A stretch of DNA of 64,000 nucleotides, from NCBI RefSeq assembly GCF_001613205.1, contig NZ_BDBX01000039.1:62001-126000 (forward strand), read 5' to 3'. Under the pieces are notes generated by a model. It was not told the origin of the DNA and ran no database searches. It worked only from the letters and a program-made list of their open reading frames with translations. Every line of letters starts with the position of its first letter. Within the stretch, counting starts at the first letter, position 1. Below are positions 10,814 through 18,661 of the stretch, in pieces. The position numbers and the translations under genes are program-made. The DNA comes from Nocardia sienata NBRC 100364 (lineage in GTDB: Bacteria; Actinomycetota; Actinomycetes; Mycobacteriales; Mycobacteriaceae).

Positions 10814-11039
10814 CGACCGCCACACCGTCCACCGCGAGCCGCAGCCAAGATACGGGCGTGCCACCGCGGGTCCCGAAGACTCCGCCAGCGCGCCGTGCCG
10901 GGAGGCGCGGCGCGGCCGAAGCGCCCCGTCGGCCCACCCGCATATGGTGAAATTCCGCTCCGAGAATGTCATTGTGGTTCGAAGAGTCCGGTGCCGGACG
11001 ACGAACCGCGCGAGAATAAACAGCAGGACAAAGCCGAAT
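10814..11039. other. intergenic region before a two-gene unit
   Basis: These 226 bases hold no gene I can support. They contain the probable promoter for the next two genes, in a slightly less GC-rich stretch (aatgtcattgtggttcgaag and gagaataaacagcaggac) close to the 11040 start. Confidence 0.4.
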
Positions 11040-11393
11040 ATGCCGCAGCAGAACCCCGAACCGACCGTGGTCGCCGTCTACGAGTTGGTGGCGACGCGGT
11101 ACCGGCGAGTTGCGGAATTCCGTCTCGCGGCAACGGGCACCGTGGCATTGACGCTCGCCGAAGCCGGTGGATGTCCGATGGCGCGACGGTGGTTGCGCGA
11201 CGGCCTCCGCGTTCCGGGCACCTCGCAGACCGTCACCGCGGAGGACGGGACCGCCTTCATGCGCGCTCTGCTGCTGCCGCGCCCGCTCAGATATAGCCGG
11301 GTGGTCGACGAAAGCCCCGGCCCCGCCGCTGCCGAAGTCCGGCGGCGACGATCGGCCGGTTCCGGGGAACCGCCGCGCCGGAGCCGAACGTAG
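11040..11393 (+). CDS. small protein preceding a kinase-like gene
   Basis: A 117-residue protein I do not recognise. It starts MPQQNPEPTVVAVYELVATRYRR, has a compact alpha/beta-looking core (RLAATGTVALTLAE, ARRWLRDGLRVPG, VTAEDGTAFMRALL) and a basic, disordered tail rich in arginine. It ends five bases before the next start, so the two are an operon. The fixed pairing suggests that it is a partner, substrate or regulator of the kinase-like protein downstream, by analogy with HipB/HipA-type pairs, though it shows no helix-turn-helix. ATG 11040 follows an AGCAGGAC ribosome-site-like stretch. Confidence 0.7.
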   Translation: MPQQNPEPTVVAVYELVATRYRRVAEFRLAATGTVALTLAEAGGCPMARRWLRDGLRVPGTSQTVTAEDGTAFMRALLLPRPLRYSRVVDESPGPAAAEVRRRRSAGSGEPPRRSRT

Positions 11394-11397
11394 TGCA

Positions 11398-12381
11398 ATG
11401 AATGCGTTGTCCCCGTGGCGCGGCATCACCGACGAGACACTGTTGCGCCTGACCAATCTCGCCGGCCGGGTGAGTAAATTCCGGTCCGGACTGATTCGCG
11501 ACTACAGTTACCACCTCGACGTACTGATCGAAGAGCTGACCACCAGCGACCGCGATTTCGAACTGCCGATGGAGTGGCGTTCCGTGGCGGAGCCGGGCGC
11601 GCGCGGAGCCGTGCCGCCCAGCGGCCGCTTTCCGGCCTACACACCGAGCCGCGCCGAACACCACGTCGCGACGCGGCGCCTGGTGATCGACGAAGAACTC
11701 TCGGAGACACTGCCCAGCAGCGCGAACGGTATCTATGTCACACGCGATCAAGACGGCGTCCTGTACGTGTACAAACCAGACGATCTGGAGATGTACGACG
11801 GCCTGAACTGGCTGCCGCACGTGTCCGGCCAGTTGGCGCGCAGAGAGGTCGCGGGGTTCCGGATATTCGAACTGTTGCAGGCGCCGCGGGTGCCACCGAC
11901 GGCACTCGTCGACGGGCCACGCGGGCCGGGCATGGCGCAACTGTTCGTCCCGATGAAGGCCAGTAAGGATGTCGGCCGCTACCCGGTGCTGCAACAGCAG
12001 CAGGCCGCGATAGGTCATTTCGTGGCCGGTAGCCACGACGGGAACGAGACGAACTTCCGGCCGGCTTACGACGGGAACATCGAGAGCCATCGTCCCGATG
12101 ACGATCTGGTCATCTTCGATCTGGGGCAGTCCGGACCCGAATCGCCCGACCCGCGACGCGGCGATCAGGACTTCGCCATCATCTCCCCGTTCATCGAGCG
12201 TTGGGCCGGCGAGCAGTTGGATCCTGACCTGCTGCGAACGGTCCGGGCGATCCCACCCGAGCGGCTGGGTAGCTGCCTCGAAGACCTCCGGTTCAGTGAC
12301 AGCGCTATCGACAACGACCTGGACCGATTGGAGTATGTGCAGCGTACCGGCACCGTCACCGCCGATTGGCAGCCATCCTGA
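11398..12381 (+). CDS. divergent PI3K/HipA-like kinase-fold protein
   Basis: A 327-residue protein with a scattered but complete kinase-like motif set. The N-terminal lobe has NGIYVTRDQDGVLYVYKP with a candidate ATP-binding lysine at residue 126. The C-terminal lobe has HDGNETN, with candidate catalytic Asp214, Asn216 and Asn219, then VIFDLGQS with a DFG-like Asp241. The order and spacing (D-x-N-x-x-N, then D-x-G about 22 residues later) resemble HipA and the PI3/PI4-kinase-like proteins of actinobacteria rather than Hanks-type kinases. Residues 1-105 are an extra N-terminal region of unknown role. It is coupled to the small upstream gene and converges on an ABC transporter gene with a 19-base gap. 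Family assignment is inferred from motifs only. Confidence 0.6.
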   Translation: MNALSPWRGITDETLLRLTNLAGRVSKFRSGLIRDYSYHLDVLIEELTTSDRDFELPMEWRSVAEPGARGAVPPSGRFPAYTPSRAEHHVATRRLVIDEELSETLPSSANGIYVTRDQDGVLYVYKPDDLEMYDGLNWLPHVSGQLARREVAGFRIFELLQAPRVPPTALVDGPRGPGMAQLFVPMKASKDVGRYPVLQQQQAAIGHFVAGSHDGNETNFRPAYDGNIESHRPDDDLVIFDLGQSGPESPDPRRGDQDFAIISPFIERWAGEQLDPDLLRTVRAIPPERLGSCLEDLRFSDSAIDNDLDRLEYVQRTGTVTADWQPS

Positions 12382-12400
12382 CGCCCCGGCCGGACGGTCG

Positions 12401-13171
12401 CTACAGCAGCCGGGAGAGAAACGATCTGGTGCGGTCGTGCGTCGGATTCGTCAGCAGATCTTCCGGCGCCCCGGCCTCGACCACCACTCCCCCGTCCATG
12501 AACACCAGCTGGTCGGCCACCTCGCGCGCGAAACCCATCTCATGGGTCACCACGATCATCGTCATACCCGAGGCCGCGAGCTCACGCATGACCGTGAGAA
12601 CTTCACCGACCAGCTCCGGATCCAGCGCGGAGGTGGGCTCGTCGAACAACATGAGTTTCGGGTCCATCGCCAGCGCCCGGGCGATCGCCACCCGCTGCTG
12701 CTGGCCACCGGACAACTGTGCCGGATAGGCGCCTGCCTTGTCGGCGAGCCCGACCCGGTCCAGCAGCTCCCTCGCCCGCGACACCGCCTCGGCCCGGCGG
12801 ATCTTCTTGACCTGGATGGGTGCCTCGATGATGTTGGCGAGCACGGTGCGATGCGGGAACAAGTTGAAATGCTGGAAGACCATGCCGATCTCACGCCGCT
12901 GACGGGCGGCGTCGCGGGGGTGCAACTCGTAGAGTTTGCCGCCTTTCTCGCGGTATCCGACAAGTTCCCCGTCCACGTACAACCGGCCCGCGTCGACCTG
13001 CTCCAGATGGTTGATACACCGCAGAAAAGTGGATTTTCCCGAACCCGACGGCCCGATCAGGCACATCACCTGGCCGTGCCGGACATCCAGTGATATGCCC
13101 TCGAGCACCCGTAGCGCGCCGAAACTCTTGCAGACCCGGTCGGCGCGCACCATCGGTTCCGTCGCACTCAT
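12401..13171 (-). CDS. polar amino-acid ABC transporter ATPase
   Basis: A 256-residue ATPase powering uptake through the permease encoded just upstream. It shows Walker [11 protein letters not shown]-loop [11 protein letters not shown], signature LSGGQQQR, Walker [14 protein letters not shown] and the switch histidine in VTHEMGF, all typical of the GlnQ/HisP subfamily. ATG 13171 overlaps the permease TGA as ATGA, so the two are translated together. The substrate is probably a polar amino acid, but the exact one cannot be told. Confidence 0.95.
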   Translation of the reverse strand: MSATEPMVRADRVCKSFGALRVLEGISLDVRHGQVMCLIGPSGSGKSTFLRCINHLEQVDAGRLYVDGELVGYREKGGKLYELHPRDAARQRREIGMVFQHFNLFPHRTVLANIIEAPIQVKKIRRAEAVSRARELLDRVGLADKAGAYPAQLSGGQQQRVAIARALAMDPKLMLFDEPTSALDPELVGEVLTVMRELAASGMTMIVVTHEMGFAREVADQLVFMDGGVVVEAGAPEDLLTNPTHDRTRSFLSRLL

Positions 13172-14088
13172 TTCGCCCGCACCTCTCCGCGCGCGTCGGC
13201 CAGCTCTTGGAGTTGTTTGGCGGTCAGTTGCCGGGAGATCCCCCGCGAAAAGTATTTCTCCAGATAGTACTGGCCGACCATCAGCACGCTGGTGATCGCC
13301 AGATACCAGGTGGCGGTGACCAGCAACAGCGGGATGGGCAGGAAGTTGACCCCGTAGATATCGCGGGCCCGGCCGAACAGATCGGTACTGAGCGGTATGG
13401 CGGTGACCAGCGCGGTGGTCTTCAGCATGCTGATGAGCTCGTTGCCGGTCGGCGGGATGATCACCCGCATGGCCTGCGGCAGCACCGTCCGCCGCATGGT
13501 CTGGGACCAGGACATGCCGAGCGCGATGGACGCTTCGCGCTGACCTTCGCCGACCGAGTTGATACCGGCCCGGACGATCTCGGCCATATACGCGGCCTCG
13601 TTGAGTCCCAGCCCGATCACGGCGAAGGCGAACCCGGCCTGCAAACTCTGCACATCGACCTCGAACAGGCGCGGGCCGAAGGGCACCCCGAACGCCACGT
13701 TCTGGTACAGCGACGGGACCAGGCCCCAGAAGACCAGTTGCACGTACACCGGGGTCCCGCGGAACACCCACAGGTAGACCCAGGCACTCGCCCGCAGCAC
13801 CGGGTTCGGCGACAGCCGCATCACCGCCAGCGTGGTACCGAGTACGACGGCGATGACCATCGCGAGCACGGTGAGCTCCAGGGTGACCATCGCGCCCGCC
13901 GCGATCCGGGTATCGCGGAGATATTGCCAGTACACATCCCAGCGATACGCGGGGTTGGTGGCCGCGCCGTAGACGAACAACCCGGCGAGCGCCAGGATCA
14001 GCGTGGCGGCCACCCAGCGGCCGGGCCGCCGCAACGGCACAGCGGCGATGGGTTCGGGTTCGGCGGCCCCCAACGGATCGGCGGTCAT
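13168..14088 (-). CDS. polar amino-acid ABC transporter permease
   Basis: A 306-residue HisM/GlnP-type permease with one N-terminal membrane segment ([17 protein letters not shown]) before the usual five-helix core. The EAA loop that contacts the ATPase reads [26 protein letters not shown]. The last about 40 residues are a charged cytoplasmic tail. The start overlaps the stop of the binding-protein gene as TGATG. Longer in-frame upstream codons lie inside the binding-protein gene and were rejected. Confidence 0.95.
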   Translation of the reverse strand: MTADPLGAAEPEPIAAVPLRRPGRWVAATLILALAGLFVYGAATNPAYRWDVYWQYLRDTRIAAGAMVTLELTVLAMVIAVVLGTTLAVMRLSPNPVLRASAWVYLWVFRGTPVYVQLVFWGLVPSLYQNVAFGVPFGPRLFEVDVQSLQAGFAFAVIGLGLNEAAYMAEIVRAGINSVGEGQREASIALGMSWSQTMRRTVLPQAMRVIIPPTGNELISMLKTTALVTAIPLSTDLFGRARDIYGVNFLPIPLLLVTATWYLAITSVLMVGQYYLEKYFSRGISRQLTAKQLQELADARGEVRAK

Positions 14089-14987
14089 CACGTCGGCTCC
14101 CTCGCACCGTTGATCACGGAGTTGCGCAATGCGCCCTCCTGGACACCCCAGTTCTCGGTGATCTGCCGGTACTGCCCGTTGTCGATGAGGTGCTGCAGCG
14201 CATCGCGCAGCACCGGCGCCAGCGGCGACCCTTTCGCGACGGCCCATCCGTAGGGCGCCGCGTCGAAGATCGGGCCGGCCGGTTCGATCTTGCCGTCGGT
14301 CTGTGCTATCGCGTACGCGGTGACCGGGGAATCCGCGGACATGGCGTCGACCTGGCCGAGTACCAGCGCATTGGTCACCGCGCTCTGCTCGTCGAACGCA
14401 TCGATGATGATCGGGTCCCGGCCCGCCGCGACACAGGCTTCGCTCTTGGCCGGGACTTCTTCTATGTGCTCCACCGTTGTCGCCTGGACCGCGACGCGCT
14501 TACCGCAGGCGTTCGCAGGGTCGACGTGCCGGCCGGTGCGCTGCGCCCACTGCACGCCCGCGCTGAAATAGGTGACGAAATCGACCTGCTTCTCCCGCTC
14601 CACCGAATCGGTGATCGAGGACATGCCCAGATCGTAGGTACCGGCCTGGACGGCGGGAATGATCTTCTCGAACGCCGATTCGGTGTAGCGGGCGCGCAGC
14701 CCGAGGACCGCGGTGACCGCGTCCATCAGATCCACATCGAAACCGACGATCGCACCGTGGCGGTCGCGGTACTCGTTCGGCTGATACGGCACATTGACCC
14801 CGACCACCACCTCCCCGGCGGCGGCGATATCGGCCGGCACCCGCGCGGCCAGCGCGTCCACCGCGCGCACCGCGACCTTGGGCGGCACCGGCCCGGTGTC
14901 CTCGACATTGGTCACACACCCGGCCACCAGCGCGAGACCGGCCAGCCCGCACACTATGCGCCGCACCCGGGCACCGGATCGATCCAT
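14088..14987 (-). CDS. amino-acid ABC transporter substrate-binding lipoprotein
   Basis: A 299-residue SBP_bac_3 family protein that captures the substrate outside the membrane. The N-terminus has an arginine-rich signal peptide and the lipobox LVAGC with the lipid-anchored cysteine at residue 24. The mature part shows the family pattern [15 protein letters not shown], then [21 protein letters not shown] and [18 protein letters not shown] 14987 gives the best signal peptide; a GTG four codons earlier (14999) is an alternative. It is the first gene of a three-gene coupled operon (binding protein, permease, ATPase). Confidence 0.93.
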   Translation of the reverse strand: MDRSGARVRRIVCGLAGLALVAGCVTNVEDTGPVPPKVAVRAVDALAARVPADIAAAGEVVVGVNVPYQPNEYRDRHGAIVGFDVDLMDAVTAVLGLRARYTESAFEKIIPAVQAGTYDLGMSSITDSVEREKQVDFVTYFSAGVQWAQRTGRHVDPANACGKRVAVQATTVEHIEEVPAKSEACVAAGRDPIIIDAFDEQSAVTNALVLGQVDAMSADSPVTAYAIAQTDGKIEPAGPIFDAAPYGWAVAKGSPLAPVLRDALQHLIDNGQYRQITENWGVQEGALRNSVINGAREPT

Positions 14988-15171
14988 CACCGCCACCACC
15001 TGCCGCTCACGAAGAATCGGACCCTCGGCCGCTCGTCGACCTTGTCAGGCACAGTAGGCGACCGCGGCCCGCGGCACACCCCGGGTAACGCAAGATTGAT
15101 CTCCGGGCGCGCCGCACCCTGGAACCACCGCCCCGGTGCTCCGGCGCCCGACCCGCTACCGTCTGCAGAGC

Positions 15172-15705
15172 ATGGTGCAGTCGGTGGAATTACTGCTCGA
15201 CGAGGCAGCCGAGCAACGTATCCGGCGGCAGTGGGAACTGCTCGCCGAAGCGGGACTGCCCGGACTGGGGCAGGGCAGACGCGACGGGGACACCGAAGGC
15301 CACCGGCCGCATATCACGGTGGCGGTGGCCCGGCAGATCTGGCCGCGGATCGAACAGGAACTCGACCGGTTGCCGTTCCGGCCCTTCCCGGTACGTCTCG
15401 GCGGTGTGCTCGTATTCGGCGCGCGGCGGCCGATCCTGGTGCGGGCGGTGGTTCCGTCCGAACAGCTGCTGGCCTGGCATCGCCGCATCCACCAGGTGAT
15501 CGAGCCATGTCCCGATATCCCGGCCAACCTGCGCCCCAACCAGTGGACACCGCATGTCACGCTGGCGCGGCGGGTCCTCCCGCAGCGGATCGGTGACGCG
15601 GTGGCCGCGGTGGCCGCCGACCGGGACACCACCGCGACCGTGGTGGGCGTCCGGCGCTGGGACGGCGACCGGCGCCGGGCGTGGGCGGTGGCCGAACACG
15701 GCTGA
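15172..15705 (+). CDS. 2'-5' RNA ligase / cyclic phosphodiesterase family protein
   Basis: A 177-residue 2H-phosphoesterase protein. The two defining H-x-T motifs are present: HIT at residues 47-49 and HVT at residues 128-130. Relatives include LigT/ThpR, which hydrolyses 2',3'-cyclic phosphates or joins 2'-5' RNA ends, but the physiological substrate in actinobacteria is usually unknown. ATG 15172 gives a normal N-terminus MVQSVELLLDE; TACCGT lies nine bases before it. It is divergent from the amino-acid transporter. Confidence 0.88.
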   Translation: MVQSVELLLDEAAEQRIRRQWELLAEAGLPGLGQGRRDGDTEGHRPHITVAVARQIWPRIEQELDRLPFRPFPVRLGGVLVFGARRPILVRAVVPSEQLLAWHRRIHQVIEPCPDIPANLRPNQWTPHVTLARRVLPQRIGDAVAAVAADRDTTATVVGVRRWDGDRRRAWAVAEHG

Positions 15706-15828
15706 CCGGAGCCGGCGCGCCCGCGGACCCTGCCACGTAGGGTGGGGGCCGGTGGCGTACGACACCGCCGCGGAACACCGCGGCCGGGGCCGGCGTTACA
15801 GCCTGAATACCGACCACGAGAGGACGTC

Positions 15829-16212
15829 ATGGCCACCCAGACACTGACGCAGCAGAATTTCGATGACGTAGTCACCAGTAACGACGTCGTACTCGTCGAT
15901 TTCTGGGCTTCCTGGTGCGGACCGTGCCGCAGTTTCGCCCCGACCTACGACGCGTCGTCGGAGAAACACCCCGATGTCGTGCACGGCAAGGTCGACACCG
16001 AAGCCGAACAGGGCCTGGCCGCGGCCGCCAATATCCAGTCCATCCCGACCATCATGGCCTTCCGCGAGGGTGTGCTCGTCTTCGCGCAGCCCGGGGCGCT
16101 CCCGCCCGCGGCGCTCGAGGATCTGGTGTCCCAGGTGAAGGCACTCGATATGGACGAGGTTCGTAAGCAACTCGCCGAGCAGCAGGCGGCCGACGGCGAA
16201 GCAGCCGAATAG
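15829..16212 (+). CDS. thioredoxin
   Basis: A 127-residue thioredoxin. The active site VDFWASWCGPCRSFAP has its redox cysteines at residues 30 and 33, and the cis-proline loop is SIPTIMAF. An extra C-terminal tail (EVRKQLAEQQAADGEAAE) is common in actinobacterial paralogues. ATG 15829 follows a good ribosome site (agaggacgtc); TAGGGT about 90 bases upstream may be the -10 box. It is probably one of several thioredoxins in the genome, and a strong terminator follows it. Confidence 0.95.
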   Translation: MATQTLTQQNFDDVVTSNDVVLVDFWASWCGPCRSFAPTYDASSEKHPDVVHGKVDTEAEQGLAAAANIQSIPTIMAFREGVLVFAQPGALPPAALEDLVSQVKALDMDEVRKQLAEQQAADGEAAE

Positions 16213-16221
16213 AATCGACGA

Positions 16222-16271
16222 ACGACGGCGGGCTCCACACTTTCCGGGGATGGTGTGGAGCCCGCCGTCGT
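16222..16271. terminator. bidirectional terminator
   Basis: A perfect 19-bp stem (16222-16240 with 16253-16271, acgacggcgggctccacac and its complement) with a 12-base loop sits between the converging thioredoxin and LeuA-domain genes. Confidence 0.88.
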
Positions 16272-16300
16272 GTCGACGTCCGTAAGCGGCCGGTAGCCCG

Positions 16301-16741
16301 CTAGCGCGGCGCCCCCAGGCGGTTCACGCTGGCGATCATCGCCCGCACCGAGGATTCCGCGCCGTCGGCGGCGAGGGCGGCGCCCCAGCCACGGCGCCCG
16401 TCGCATTCGCATTGCACGAAGGTCGCGGTGCCCGCCGCCGTGCGGCGCTGATGGAACCGCAGGATCTCGACGGGGTAGCCGGCTTCGTAGAGCGCCGAGG
16501 TCATGGCGGCGATGGGGCTGCCCGCCGCCACGACCGAACGGGACCAGCCCGCGAATTCGAGAGTCGCGGTGAAGGCGCCACCGCGCGCACCGGTGGACGA
16601 CCAGCCCGCGAGCCGGATCGGACCGGCGCATTCGCCGTAGCGGTCGTGGAATTGGCCGGCCGTCAGTTCCGCGCATTCGGTACGCAGGCTGCGCGGGGCG
16701 GCCGTGGTCAGGGCGTCGTTTTCCAGAGTCAGTGTGGTCAT
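16301..16741 (-). CDS. free-standing LeuA regulatory (allosteric) domain protein
   Basis: A 146-residue protein that matches only the C-terminal regulatory domain of 2-isopropylmalate synthase: FHDRYGECAGPIRLAGW, a central alternating strand region, SPIAAMTSALYEAGYPVEIL, and the closing GWGAALAADG-ESSVRAMIASVNR that resembles the LeuA end. There is no TIM-barrel catalytic domain, so it cannot make isopropylmalate alone. It could bind leucine as a sensor or modulate the full LeuA. The start is ATG 16741 (a GTG two codons earlier is possible). A Leu/Val leader peptide and attenuator hairpin lie just upstream, which supports a link to branched-chain amino acids. Confidence 0.75.
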   Translation of the reverse strand: MTTLTLENDALTTAAPRSLRTECAELTAGQFHDRYGECAGPIRLAGWSSTGARGGAFTATLEFAGWSRSVVAAGSPIAAMTSALYEAGYPVEILRFHQRRTAAGTATFVQCECDGRRGWGAALAADGAESSVRAMIASVNRLGAPR

Positions 16742-16787
16742 GAGCACGTAGGTCTTCCCAGAGATTGTCGGCAGGTTTGGGGGACCA

Positions 16788-16852
16788 GCAAAAGCAGAAA
16801 AGGGGGGCCCGCAGCGAGGGGGCCGGTCCGAATCAGACCCCGCTACGGCGGG
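16788..16852 (-). promoter_or_regulatory. transcription attenuator before the LeuA-domain gene
   Basis: On the minus strand cccgccgtagcgggg (16852-16838) pairs with cccctcgctgcggg (16821-16808) and is followed by CCCCCC-TTTT-CTGC-TTTT, a U-rich tract by high-GC standards. The upstream arm begins inside the last codons of the Leu/Val leader peptide, so a ribosome stalled on those codons would prevent the hairpin. That is the layout of a branched-chain amino-acid attenuator. Confidence 0.72.
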
Positions 16853-16931
16853 TTACTACTACGGCAAGTAGCCGACGAGCCGACTCCGCGGTACGCGAGA
16901 GGAGCACCGCACCGTCGCGATCTGCGAACAT
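16833..16931 (-). CDS. Leu/Val-rich leader peptide
   Basis: A 32-codon open frame, ATG 16931 to TGA 16833. The product starts MFADRDGAVLLSRTA and continues with ARRLLAVVVTRRSGV. Two Leu-Leu pairs and a Val triplet sit just before the attenuator stem, and the VVVTRRSG ending resembles ilv/leu leader peptides of corynebacteria and mycobacteria. A GTG at codon 9 could also serve as start. The role would be to stall the ribosome when charged Leu- or Val-tRNA is scarce and so let transcription pass into the LeuA-domain gene. Confidence 0.7.
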   Translation of the reverse strand: MFADRDGAVLLSRTAESARRLLAVVVTRRSGV

Positions 16932-17462
16932 CGGCGCGGCGCACAGGCCGGCGGCAGGAATTTGCACGGGGTCGAGAATAAAGACTCCCCGGGAAGATGG
17001 CAACCATATTCGCCCGCCGTTTCGCCTACCGCCGAGTACCGTTCTCCCTGGTCACCGGTAAGCAACCCGAAACGGCGCCGGAGTAGCGGTGGCCGAACAG
17101 GTGCCGCGCTGCCGACCATGAGACCCGAGTGATCCGCGTCGGCCGCCGACCACGCAGCGGCCGGCCCGCGGGCCCGCGCCTCTCCTACCGCGGAAGCGGT
17201 GCCTTCCCATGCCGATTCGGAGCTCTCGTGGTCGCCCCCCGGGACTGTCCTCGCCCCGCGCGCAGCCGGTGCGGCGTCGGCGGTGATGGACGGCCATACC
17301 GTCACGACACGCGGCCGAGCGGCAGGCCGGCCGACCGTGCTCGACTTCCGGCAACGCGCGGGTGACCTTCACCACACACTGCGCGCCACCCGGGCCGCGC
17401 TTCGAGAGCCGTCGGCACCCCCGAGCCCCGACACGCGAGCACGGCCGCCCCCGCGGGTGTGC
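16932..17462. other. intergenic region upstream of the leader peptide
   Basis: About 530 bases without a gene I can support. The minus-strand frame at 17052-17375 is arginine-rich with no recognisable domain. A plus-strand 28-codon frame starting at the ATG near 16998 (MATIFARRFAYRRV) is noted but unsupported. The promoter for the leader-peptide transcript should lie in its lower half, and the 3' end of the porin gene borders it on the right. Confidence 0.4.
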
Positions 17463-18254
17463 TCAGAACGTGAACGATGTCCCGTAACCCGTCGTCTGCA
17501 CGCTGCCGCCGGCGGTATCGGCGCGCACGGTGACGAACGGCATGGCCGAGGCCGGGGACAGACAGCCGTTGACCTGCAACGGGGTATTGCTGTGGGCGAA
17601 GGTGTACGGGAAGGTCGACTCCTCGTCGAGTTCCGCCGCGCCGATCACGGCCGTCGTCACCGTGCCGGGCGCCAAGTTGACCGCGAGCTCGCCGGCGAGG
17701 CCTTTCTCGATACCGAAGGCCTGCGCCAGGGCAGCACCCACACCGGCGCTGACGCCGACCTCGGGCGGCGCTACGACGTCGAGGTTGGGATCGATCATCT
17801 GCTGTTCGTCCGCCTCGGGATCTTGCTCGTCCGAAGGCGGTGCGACCGCCCCGAGGCCGAGATCGACCCCGAGATCGACACCCACCTCGGGTGCGACCTC
17901 GGTGGCGACAGCGACACTCGGCGCGATGGCGACCGAGATGCCGTTGGCTATATCGACAGCGCAGCCGAGCAGATAGCCCGCGACGATCTCCCCGGCGCGC
18001 AGCGGTGACCCGACCTCGGCGGCGACCGAGAAGTCCCCGGAAACCTTGACCGCGTGCGCGAAGGGCACCCCCATCGCCGTATCACCGGACGGCTCGGAAG
18101 TACTGGAATTCGCGGACGCCACCACCCGCAGCCCACCGGAATCGATCTGCCCCGGCGCTGCCCACGCCGCGGTATCGACAGTGGAGACAGCGCCGGTGAC
18201 GGCCGATATCACCGCGGCGAGTGTGGCCACAATGGATGAATACTTGCGGTTCAT
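17463..18254 (-). CDS. MspA family porin
   Basis: A 263-residue outer-membrane (mycomembrane) porin candidate. A signal peptide covers about residues 1-31 (MNRKYSSIVATLAAVISAV ... AWA before APGQ). The mature part is rich in alternating small and hydrophobic residues, with the MspA-like AGEIVAGYLLGCAVDI strand, AVNLAPGTVTTAVIGAAEL and a C-terminal region with two conserved-looking cysteines. An acidic, proline-containing insert (DEQDPEADEQQM) sits in the middle. MspA proteins form octameric pores for hydrophilic solutes in mycolic-acid bacteria. ATG 18254 follows a GGAG ribosome site at four bases. Confidence 0.82.
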   Translation of the reverse strand: MNRKYSSIVATLAAVISAVTGAVSTVDTAAWAAPGQIDSGGLRVVASANSSTSEPSGDTAMGVPFAHAVKVSGDFSVAAEVGSPLRAGEIVAGYLLGCAVDIANGISVAIAPSVAVATEVAPEVGVDLGVDLGLGAVAPPSDEQDPEADEQQMIDPNLDVVAPPEVGVSAGVGAALAQAFGIEKGLAGELAVNLAPGTVTTAVIGAAELDEESTFPYTFAHSNTPLQVNGCLSPASAMPFVTVRADTAGGSVQTTGYGTSFTF

Positions 18255-18611
18255 CGTGCTCCAGTCCTCATGTTCGGATCGAAAATTCACACGAACTCGG
18301 ACACCGCCGACTGTTACGAAATCCGGATCGCGCAGGCGAACCGGTTTCCAGGCGATTACCGCGGAAGCAATATCCGTACCGCAGCCGAGATTCGCCGATG
18401 AATCGGTAAGCAGTACTCGCGGAGCATCATAAACAGTTACGCCCGATACCGGGCACAGGCCACGCGCCGAATCCTCCACGGATCGGCGCGCAATCGCCGT
18501 CCATCCCGATTCCGGAACGCGGATCGGCGCGGGCGGACGACGCCTCACGGCAGAAATCGCTCACGACCGCTGTCCGCTCCGCACAGCACGGCACCCGGCC
18601 GGGCCACCCAC
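18255..18611. other. intergenic region between porin and polA
   Basis: No gene seen. The first 150 bases are less GC-rich than the surroundings (gttacgaaatccggatcg, agcatcataaacagttacg on the plus strand) and should hold the porin promoter and leader. The rest is arginine-codon-rich in every frame without domain features. Confidence 0.4.
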
Positions 18612-18635
18612 GATCACCCGTCCGGGCGGATGATC
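18612..18635 (-). terminator. polA terminator candidate
   Basis: GATCACCCG pairs with CGGATGATC (eight of nine bases) around a TCCGGG loop, 27 bases after the polA stop. Confidence 0.55.
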
Positions 18636-18661
18636 CGGACCGCCGCCGCCACCCGCGCGAC

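Noticed and set aside
12401-14107. Long minus-strand frame that would extend the ABC ATPase by over 300 residues
   Set aside because: The extension lies in another frame of the permease gene; the family N-terminus starts at 13171 with an ATGA overlap.
17052-17375. Minus-strand open frame of 107 codons upstream of the leader peptide
   Set aside because: Arginine/glycine-rich, no ribosome site, no recognisable domain, and no support from gene context.
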